The translations under genes were made by a program, and so were the position numbers. Shown piece by piece: positions 55,815-64,000 of a stretch of DNA of 64,000 bases (positions are counted from its first letter, which is position 1; each line of letters starts with the position of its first letter). The stretch is taken from positions 63,144,001 to 63,208,000 of the forward strand of contig CM077597.1 in NCBI GenBank assembly GCA_039654915.1, written 5' to 3'. This DNA is from Aquilaria yunnanensis. Its lineage: Eukaryota; Streptophyta; Magnoliopsida; Malvales; Thymelaeaceae. The notes under the pieces were generated by a model, which searched no databases, was not told the DNA's origin, and saw nothing but the letters and a program-made list of their open reading frames with translations.

Positions 55815-57066
55815 GTCACATTGCCTACTGAATCCAAGTGTTACCCTTACTAAGTTTCTCAATGAAACTTACTCCCCTCAATTTTGTCATTTCAGGTTTA
55901 GCTGAAAGATCACATTCAAATTGATCTTTGTAGTTTCATTTTTGATCTGAAATTTTAGGTACATGAACTTCCATATGTCTAGTTATGATATGGAAATTTT
56001 GGTGATTTTAGGAGTACATTTGGTATTTTTAATGGTGGTACTTATTGTGTTGTGCATCAACTGTCTAGCATCCTGTTCTGCAATCCATTGTGTCTTAGGC
56101 ACTCCTGTAACTTAGAGTGCGTATTTAGATAAGTTAAGCCCATTATGTAGTGCATGTATGCATGAACATGTAGTGTATGTAAAATGAGACAAGTATGTGA
56201 ACATTTGAGTAATGTTCTGACAATGTAAGTGATGTGGTGCAAAGCTGCCTAAGTGTGAATAAAGGGCTGCTTACTTCTAAATTCTATTTTGGCCACATAA
56301 AGTTGCTAGATGCAAGAGCATGTAATTCCTATGGGTAATGAACATATATGGGGTAGCTTTGGAGGCCTTTCCCCATGTGAATGAAGTATTTGCACACTTA
56401 TGAAATTTTGTATGGGCAAAATGGTCATAAAGTGACCAGAATTTGACTCTGGACTTAAAGTTATATATCTACCTGTGTAGAATGAATCATGGTATGAAAT
56501 TTTGACCAAACATAGAGAACATCTATAGGTTAGACTACGATTTGGAATTTCTAAATTTGGAGCCATGTAGCCAAGGATATGATGTTGCAAAATTGGCTAG
56601 GTTACTATTTATTTGATCAGAATTTTGTAACCAACTTAAAAAATCCATAACTTGGTCCATAGGTGGGATGTTGATGTAAAAAAAAATTATTTGGTTTGCT
56701 TTAAGTCTCTTGTTGGTAATGGAGCAAAGAAGATAGGGGAGTATGTGGCTAGAATGATATAGTTTATTAGTGGAAGTTACAGGTACAGTGGCTGGACACT
56801 AGAACTTAATAAAATTGGCTATTGTGTGGTAGCCAAGATTAAGATTTGTGCTAGCGTTTTCCTTTTTTGCTGCCATGGTGTGCATGAAATGTGTATATTT
56901 GTGTGATGGTTGGACCAATATGCATGTGTTTACATAGTGCCCAAGAGGGCCACTTGGCTATGCACATTAAGGGTAGTGTTTTGATGGCCTACAGAACATT
57001 ACCAAACTTGGGAGTCTAAATGCACAATTTTGGCACCATAATTGGACTGCCCCATAGTGGGTAATA
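55815..57066 (+). repeat. 5' LTR of B1, second piece
   Basis: Starts with the GTCAC duplicate and continues the B LTR; aligns with about 59608-60840 of B2 throughout. The end (GTAATA, 57066) is a decayed form of GTAACA in B2. No coding sequence seen. Confidence 0.85.
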
Positions 57067-57071
57067 GAAGT

Positions 57072-57086
57072 TGGTATCGGAGCACG
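57072..57086 (+). other. Primer-binding site of B1 (initiator tRNA-Met, mutated)
   Basis: TGGTATCGGAGCACGG differs at two positions from TGGTATCAGAGCATGG in B2 and J. Confidence 0.85.
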
Positions 57087-57233
57087 GTTTGTACATGCAC
57101 ATAGCATATAGTTGCTTTACATGCATCTACATACATGAACTGAGTTTGGTCAGCTGCTAGTGTCAAGCACCATTGAAATACCTATGATCTTTATATGTGC
57201 TTTATGATGAATCATCAATGCACGGAAGTAAAC

Positions 57234-58700
57234 ATGGTTGTCACAAGGAGAGGGGAACCACCCTAAAGGCTGCCTACTAACTTTGGGCAACAAAGAAATG
57301 GACAAAATAGAGGGAATCAGGGGCAACAGGTGTTACCAAACCCTGAAGTGGCTCAGGTTTGGTTAGAGCATCAGAGGAACTTAGCTCTAATCAATGAAAA
57401 CTTAGTAAGGCTGATTCAAGCACAACAGCAAGGAGTCCAGGTAGCTCCAGCAGAACTAATTCAGGATGCATAGCAGCAACCAGAAGAGGATACTAGGAAC
57501 ATATCTGAATATGTTCCTTCTGGAAGCTTATAAGATACAAATGATGAGACCATTGAGGAGGAAGATGAGGATGGGAGAAATGCAAGAGAAAGAAGATTAA
57601 GGTCTGAGGTTGGTCAAGTGTCTAGGACCAATCCCTCAGTCTATGACCATTCCTCCAGCAGGAATGAGATTAAGGAAGGCCAAAAGAGAAGATCCAGGAG
57701 AAGGCAGGGAGATCACAGAGATCATCACCATACAAAGGGCTCTCACTGGTCCAGGAGACACAGATTAGAGGATTTAGAAGGCCTAGATGAAGTCAGACTA
57801 TTCGAGAGGATTCAAGGCCTAAGACTTCCACAGTTTGATGGAAGAGCTGGGCCAGAGGAAGTTGAGAAGTGGTTAATCTTCATTGAAAAAATGTTGTAGA
57901 GGATGCCACTTAGCTCCACCAAGAGAGTGTCAATAGCTACCTACAACTTGGTAGGCAGTGCAAAGATATGGTGGAGGAGCACCAAAGAAAGATATGTTGT
58001 CCAGAAGGGCAGAAGACCAGGAGAAGACATGGAAATGACTCAGCTAGAGTTCGCCCAGGTATTTCAGGAGCAGTAAATTAGTGATTGCATCAAGGATATG
58101 AAACAAGCTGAATTTGATGCTCTAAGGCGGGACAACCTTAGTGTCCTAGAGTATGAGTACAAATTCAATCAATTGGTGAAATATGCTGCTCAATATCATG
58201 GACTGGAGGAGTTAAAGGCCAAAAGATTTGTCAGAGCCCTAAAGTTAGACATTAGAAAGGCTATTAGACCTTTTGGAGTAGTTACATACTATGAACCAGT
58301 GCAGAAAGCTCTATTAGTAGAGCAAGAGGAGTATGAGACTAAATACTTTCCCAGTGGACCAGGGGAAAGTAGCTAGGTAGGAGGCAAGTAGAAGAAGCCA
58401 CCACATGGAAAGGGAATTGCCAAGAATTCTCATTTTGGTGGTGAGGGCAAGGTTAAGGGGAAGTTCCTTGGCCTATGGTGCCCTAAATGCAAGAAGTTTC
58501 ATGGAAAGAAGCCTTGCTATTTTGACACCCAAGCATGTCTAAGATGTGGATCCATGGATCATTGAATCAAAGACTGCCCATAAGCTCAGAGGAGGGCAGA
58601 AGACCAAGGTTTAGTAAGGCTTATTGGGGCAGGACCTAGAGGGGGAGCGCCTAGGGAGGGGACAGCAGAGGCTAGCTCCTCCAGTGGCTCAGCCTCCTGT
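57234..58700 (+). pseudogene. gag: gag of B1, broken
   Basis: ATG at 57234 (MVVTRRGEPP, then TAA). Open pieces: 57618-57899 (capsid N-part, LPQFDGRAGPEEVEKW) and 58098-58376 (capsid C-part, KQAEFDALRRDNLSVLEYEY). The nucleocapsid has CPKCKKFHGKKPC and CLRCGSMDH followed by TGA where B2 has Trp. Several other stops are TAG or TGA. Confidence 0.82.
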
Positions 58701-59127
58701 GTAGAGAGCTGGCAGAGTCTTCCAAGTAGAGAGGCCAGAGACATCAGAGCAGGGAGGAGCACTAAGAGGTAACATTTACCTTAATGGTATACCTGTTAGT
58801 GTTCTGTTTGATACTGGTGCATCCATGTCTATAATGGCTAGAAAATTTATTGATGCCATGAAATTGCCTACTAAAATCATGCCTAGGATATCCTTAGTGA
58901 AAATAACAGGTAGTCAATGTCTTTTCACTAATGACCTAGCTAAGGATTGTGAGCTAATAGTAGGAAAGACTAAGGTTATGACTACTCTGCGAGTGTTGGA
59001 CATTCCTAAGTATGATTTAGTGCTAGGTATGAGTTGGCTTGCTATGCATAACATAAGAATTGATTGTGCTAAGAGGGAAATCACATTACTTGATGGTGAG
59101 GTGCATGCATTACTGAATTCTAGAGCT
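58700..59127 (+). pseudogene. pol: Protease start of B1, fused to B2 LTR
   Basis: Contains VLFDTGASMSIMARKF, with the catalytic Asp-Thr-Gly intact, and YDLVLGMSWLAMHNIR. The frame continues past 59127 into LTR sequence for about 25 codons before stopping. The rest of pol is missing. Confidence 0.85.
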
Positions 59128-60840
59128 ATTGCTTGGATACTTCAAGGATCAAGCTTGATTTTTGGCCTACCCACTTTGGTAAGGGTTCTCTTGCTCTCAT
59201 GAGTTTTTTTCTGCATTTTCAAGCAATCATGGAGCTAGGGCTAAGCTTGGAAGAGAGCCATGAGCTTGATGAACCAAGCTTATTGAGGGGAGTGCACTTA
59301 TTGAAGGTTTTGTGACCTATTGTCAAGTACACAAAGATAGCAGTAAAATGAGGGTTTCTAGAGCCCAAAGTTAGTACTAACTAGTGTTAGAATCCTCTTA
59401 AGACCAAGCATTAGCTTTAGCAGGGCTGCCATAGTGATTTGATTATGTTTATTATGTGTTTTATGGACTAACCTATGGTATATGTTGCTGGTGCATTTCA
59501 TGTGTTTGTTGGTTGTGAATGGCTACTGTATTTGGTTGCTATATCTTATGTATATGCATTGTGGTTTTTGTGTTTTAGTGTCTTTGTATGCAGGTTATAG
59601 TGATGGTCACTTTGCCTATTGAAATGAAGTGTTACCCTTACTAAGTTTCCCAATGAAACTTACTCCCCTCAATTCTGTCATTTCAGGTCCAGTAGAATAA
59701 TCACCTTCAAACTAACCTTTATGGATTGAGTTTTAATCTAAAATTTTAGGTACAAGAACTTCCATATGTCTACTTGTGATCTAGAAAGTTTGGTGATTTT
59801 AGGAGCATATTTGGTATTTTTAATGGTGGTGCTTATTGTGTTGTGCAGCAGCTGTCTAGCATCCTGTTTCTAGAGTCTAATGTATCTCAGGCACTCCTGT
59901 AACCTAGGGTGTGTAATTAGCTGAGTTAAGACCATTGTGTAGTGCATGTATTAATTTACATGTAGTGTATGTAAAATGAGACAAGTATGTGAACATTTGA
60001 CTAATTTTTTGGCTATGTAAGTGATGTTGTTAAAAGTTGCCTAAGTGTGAATGACGGGTTGCTTACTTATAAATTCTATTTGAGCAACATATGGTTGTTA
60101 AATTCAAGAGAATGCACTTCCCATTTGTATTGGGCGTGTATGAGATAGCCTTGGAGGGCTTTCCCCTTGTGAATGAAGTGTCTGCACACTTATGAAATTT
60201 TGTATGGGCAAAATGGTCATAAGGTGACCAGAATTTTGACTCTGTACTTAAAGTTCTATATCTCCTGTGTAGAAGGAATCTTGGTATTAAATCTTGATCA
60301 AACCTAGAGAACATCTAAAGGGTGAATTGGAATTTGTAATTTCTGAATTTGGAGCCCTGTAGCCAAAGATATAATGTTTCAAAATTAGCTAGGTTACTGT
60401 TCATTTGGTTAGAATTTTGTAACCAACTTAAAAAATCCATAACTTCGTCCATATGTGGGCTATTGATGTAAAACAAAAGTTTTTGGTTTTGTCTAAGTCT
60501 GTACTTGATAATGGAGCAAATAAAATAGGGAGTACATGGCTATAATGATATAGTTTATTTATGGAAGTTACAGGTGCAGTGGCTGGTCACTAGAACTTAA
60601 CAAGAGTACCTAATGTGTGGTAGCCAAGATTAAGATTTGTGCTAGTGTTTTCTTTTTTGCTGCCATGGTATGCATGAAATGTGAATATGTGTGTGATGGT
60701 TTGACTAATATGCGTATGTTTACATAGTGCCCAAGAGGGCCAATTGGGTATGCACACTAAGGGTAGTGTTCTGATGGCATCCTGGGAGTCTAAATGCACA
60801 ATTTTGGCACCATAATTGAACTACCCTGAAGTGGGTAACA
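59128..60840 (+). repeat. LTR of B2, lacking its first ~717 bp
   Basis: Aligns with 44187-44672 plus 55820-57066 of B1. Contains the empty target site of C (GATGGTCACTTTGCC). Ends GGGTAACA. Confidence 0.87.
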
Positions 60841-60845
60841 TAAGT

Positions 60846-60861
60846 TGGTATCAGAGCATGG
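60846..60861 (+). other. Primer-binding site of B2 (initiator tRNA-Met)
   Basis: TGGTATCAGAGCATGG, 5 bases after the LTR end, identical to the J site. Confidence 0.9.
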
Positions 60862-61006
60862 TTTGTACATGTGCATAGCATATAGTTGCATTATATGCAT
60901 CTACATACATGAATTCAGTTTGGTCAGCTGCTAGTATCAAGTATCATTGAAATACCTATGATCTTTATATGTGCTATATGATGAATCATCAATTTAGGAA
61001 GTAAAC

Positions 61007-62440
61007 ATGGTTGCCACAAGGAGAGGGGAACCATCCCGAAGGCCTCATACTGATTCTGGGTAACAAAGAAATGGGTAGAATATAGGGAATCGAGGGCAAT
61101 AGGGGGTACGAAACCCTGAAGTGGCTTAGGTTTGGTTAGAGCTTAAGAGGAACTTAGCTTTAATCAATGAAAAATCAGTATGGCTAATTCAAGCACAATA
61201 GCAAGGAGTCCAAGTAGCTCCAGCAGAACTAGTTCAGGAAGTAAAGTAGCAGCCAGAAGAGGATACTAGGAACACATTTGAATATCTTCCTTCTGGAAGC
61301 TTAGAAGGCACAAATGATGAGACCATTGAGGAGGAAGATGAAGATATGAGAAATATGAAAGGAAGAAGACTAAGGTCTGAGATTGGTCAGGTATCTAGGA
61401 CCAATCCCTCAGTCTATGACCATTCCTCCACTAGGAATGAGATTGAGGAAGGCCATGATAGAAGATCCAGGAAAAGGCAGAGAGATCATAGAGAGCATCA
61501 CCATATAGAGGGCTCTTATAGATCTAAGAGACATAGATCAGAGGATCTAGAAGGCCTTGACGAAGTTAGACTGTTGGAGAGGTTCTATGGCCGAAGACCT
61601 CCACAGTTTGATGGAAGAACTGGACTAGAGATAGCTGAGGAGTGGTTTATCTTCATTCAAAAAATGTTTGAAAGGATGTCACTCGGCTCCACCAAGAGAG
61701 TGTCACTGGCTACCTATAATCTGGTAGGCAATGTAGAGATATGGCGGAGGAGCACCAAAGATAGATATGCTGTCTAGAAAGGCAGTAGGGTAGGAGAAGA
61801 CATGGAAATGACTTGGCCAGAGTTCACCCAGTTATTTTAGGAGCAGTACATTAATGATGCTATCAAGGATATGAAGCAAGCTGAATTTGATGCTCTAAGG
61901 CAGGACTACCTCAGTGCCCTAGAGTATGAGCACAATTCAATCAGTTGGTGAGGTATGCTCCTCAGTATCATGGACTGCAGAAGTTAAAGGCCAAAAGATT
62001 TGTCAGAGGCCTAAAGTCAGACATTAAAAAGGCTGTTAGACCTTTTGGAGCAGTTAGATACTATGAAGTAGTGCAGAAAGCTCTATTGGTAGAGCAAGAG
62101 GAGTATGAGACTAAGTACTTTCCCAGTGGACCAGGGGAAAGTAGTCAAGCAGGAGGTAAGCAGAAGAAGCCACCACATGGCAAGGGAATTGCCAAGAATT
62201 CTCATCTTGGTGGTGAGGGCAAGGTTAAGGGGAAGTTCCCTGGCCTAAGGTGCCCTAAATGCAAAAATTTTCATGGAAAGAAACCTTGCTATTTTGACAC
62301 CCAAGTGTGTCTAATATGTGGATCCATGGATCATTGGATCAAACATTGCCGACAGGCTCAAAGAAGGCCAGAAGACCAAGGTCTAGCAAGGCCTATTGGG
62401 GTAGGAGCTAGAGGGGGAGCACCTAAGGAGGGACAGTAGA
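61007..62440 (+). pseudogene. gag: gag of B2, broken
   Basis: ATG at 61007 (MVATRRGEPS). Early stops near 61062 and 61200. Open pieces are 61346-61777 (acidic/basic linker, then PPQFDGRTGLEIAEEW) and 61945-62439 (capsid end, then nucleocapsid). The nucleocapsid keeps CPKCKNFHGKKPC and an intact CX2CX4HX4C knuckle, CLICGSMDHWIKHC. A frame loss near 61935 separates the two pieces. Confidence 0.85.
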
Positions 62441-62454
62441 GGCCAGTTCTTCTA

Positions 62455-64000
62455 GTGCCTTACCCTCTAGTGCAGAGAGCTGGTAGAGTCTTCCAAGTGG
62501 AAAGGCCAGAGACATCACACCAGGGAGGAGCACTAAGAGGTAACATTTACCTTAATGGTATGCATGTTAGTGTTCTATTTGATACTGGTGCATCTGTGTC
62601 TATAGTGGCTAGGAAATTTGTTGATGCCATTAAATTGCCTATCGAAATCATGCCTAGGATATGCTTAGTGAAAACAGCAGGTAGTCAATGTCTTTTCACT
62701 ATTGACCTAGCAAAGGATTGTGAACTAGTAGTAGGAAAGACTAAGGTTATGACTAGTTTGCTAGTGTTGGGCATTCCTTATTATGATTTAGTGTTGGGAA
62801 TGAATTGGCTTACTATGCATAACATAAGAATTAATTGTGCTAAGAGGGAAATCACATTGCCTAATGGTGAAATGTATGCATTAGTGAATTCTAAAGAATT
62901 AGTGTATAAAATGCATGGCATAGAGCTAGAGGTACTAGATGAGATACCTATGATTTCTGAGCATGATTACTGTTATGCATTAAATGAATTGCACTATGAT
63001 GAGGAAGTGGACAGAATACCTGTAGTGAGAGACTTTCCACAAGTCTTTCCTAAAGACTTGCCAGGTATTCCTCCACTAAGGGAAATTAAGTTTGAGATTA
63101 AGTTGTAACCAGGAGCTAGTCCAATATCCATACCTCCTAACAGAATGACAATCAAAAAGATGAATGAGCTCAAGAAACAACTTGATGAACTTCTTGAAAA
63201 AGGGTTCATAAGACCAAGTGTTTCACCATGGGGAGCTCCTGTTCTCATTGTGAAAAAGAATATGGATGTTTGAGACAGTGCATTGACTACAGAAAGCTCA
63301 ATGTAGTGACTATCAAGAACAAGTATCCACTCCCTAAGATTGACAATCTTTTTGATCAACTTAAGGGAGCTAAGATCTTCTCCAAGATACATTTGAGATC
63401 TGGGTACTTCTAGTTAAGAGTAAAGGAAAGGGACATTCCTAAGACTGGATTTATGACCAGAGATGGGCATTATGATTACACAATCATGCCATTTGGTTTA
63501 ACTAATCCCAACTATTTTTATGGACTTGATGAACAGGGTGTTCAGACCACATCTGGACAAATTTATGGTTATGTTCATTAATGACATCCTAGTGTATTCC
63601 AAGGATGAAAATTAACATGAACATCATCTAAAGATTATCCTAAAGACTTTATTGGAACATCAGCTTTATGCCAAGTTATCCAAGTGTGAATCCTAGATAA
63701 GACAAGTGTCTTTCCTAGGACACATCATAGATGCACATGGCTTTAATTCAAACACTGAAAAGGTTAAGGCAGTGCAAGTATGGGAAAGACCAAACAATGT
63801 GAACGAAATTAGAGGTTTCCTAGGATTAGCTAGATACTACAAGAGATTTGTATTAGGCTTTTCCATGATTGCCTGATTTCGTAGTCATCTAACCAAGAAG
63901 GGTCAAAGATTTGAGTGGATTGAAAAGTCTGAAAAGGGTTTCCAAGAGCTCAAGCAGAGGTTCATTGAAGCTCCAGTATTGATTCTTCCTGATCCAAGTA
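62455..64000 (+). pseudogene. pol: Protease and RT of B2, RT catalytic residues lost, cut by window edge
   Basis: 62455-63108 is open and has the protease (LFDTGASVSIVARKF, then YDLVLGMNWL) and the RT approach (FPQVFPKDLPGIPPLREIKF), ending in TAA at 63106. RT then reads [19 protein letters not shown] (about 63278). The first catalytic Asp is His (CAT, 63390-63392) and a TAG follows at 63411. The Asp-Asp pair reads FINDIL (63574-63591), with Asn for the first Asp. More stops and shifts lie near 63615, 63695 and 63875. The window ends in the RT-RNase H link. Confidence 0.87.

Larger units (their letters stand above)
43470..59127 (+). mobile_element. Long-LTR element B1, interrupted by element C, truncated in protease
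   Basis: LTR in two pieces (43470-44672 and 55815-57066, about 2450 bp joined), tRNA-Met-type primer site, gag and the start of protease. At 59127 the protease is fused directly to the middle of a second B-family LTR (B2). The pieces of the LTR are proven to belong together by the GTCAC duplication of C and by the intact counterpart at 59600-59640. Confidence 0.85.
59128..64000 (+). mobile_element. Long-LTR element B2 (LTR truncated at 5' end; continues beyond window)
   Basis: The LTR begins about 717 bp into the B-family LTR, joined to the protease of B1. Primer site, gag, protease and RT follow and run off the window. Same family as B1, with similar sequence throughout the shared part. Confidence 0.87.

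Noticed and set aside
1..64000. Any cellular protein-coding, tRNA or rRNA gene
   Set aside because: I looked for non-transposon domains and for tRNA-like cloverleaf motifs. The only tRNA-related matches are primer-binding sites of the elements.

Overview
This window comes from a flowering-plant nuclear genome, probably a repeat-rich eudicot, although the species cannot be named from it. I find no cellular gene, tRNA, rRNA or CRISPR array. Essentially all 64 kb is Ty3/gypsy LTR-retrotransposon DNA. There are two groups: (i) Tat-type elements of about 11 kb, with LTRs of about 0.73-0.87 kb, a single gag-pol frame, two RNase H domains and a large antisense gene; (ii) a second Ty3/gypsy group, probably chromovirus-like, with long LTRs (about 2.45-2.6 kb) and a primer site matching initiator tRNA-Met.

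Layout, left to right: 1-5518, 3' part of Tat element A (+), ending in its 3' LTR. 5519-5951, end of an older plus-strand Tat LTR (L) that A sits in. 5952-11408, decayed minus-strand Tat gag-pol (E); its LTR (10680-11408) also serves as 3' LTR of a second minus-strand element (M), of which a piece of antisense gene survives (to 11968). 11969-13209, truncated long LTR (K). 13210-36687, one minus-strand Tat LTR (I) split into three pieces by a 1.4-kb TG...CA unit (13635-15033) and by complete Tat element D (15227-36564). D carries complete Tat element H (25202-35932) inside its own 5' LTR. 36861-43469, long-LTR element J, truncated in integrase. 43470-59127, long-LTR element B1, whose LTR is split by complete Tat element C (44673-55814). 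59128-64000, B2, a second copy of the B family that runs off the window. Target-site duplications support four insertions: C (GTCAC), D (CTATG), H (AAGGG/CAGGG) and the 1.4-kb unit (AAGAC).

Element C is the best-preserved element: a continuous 1832-codon gag-pol with all the main catalytic residues visible, LTRs differing by about three substitutions by eye, and a perfect target duplication. It is a recent insertion and may still be able to move. Its gag-pol (+) converges on an antisense gene (-) starting near the 3' LTR. That gene has four exons. In copy A the splice joins keep one frame for 708 codons; copies C, D and H carry stops. An array of hairpin-forming repeats separates the two convergent genes.

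The features most worth following up are the spliced antisense gene with its own TATA/G-box promoter, the palindrome array between the convergent genes, the gag start codon lying inside the LTR so that the primer-binding site is translated, and short hairpins at the LTR ends.
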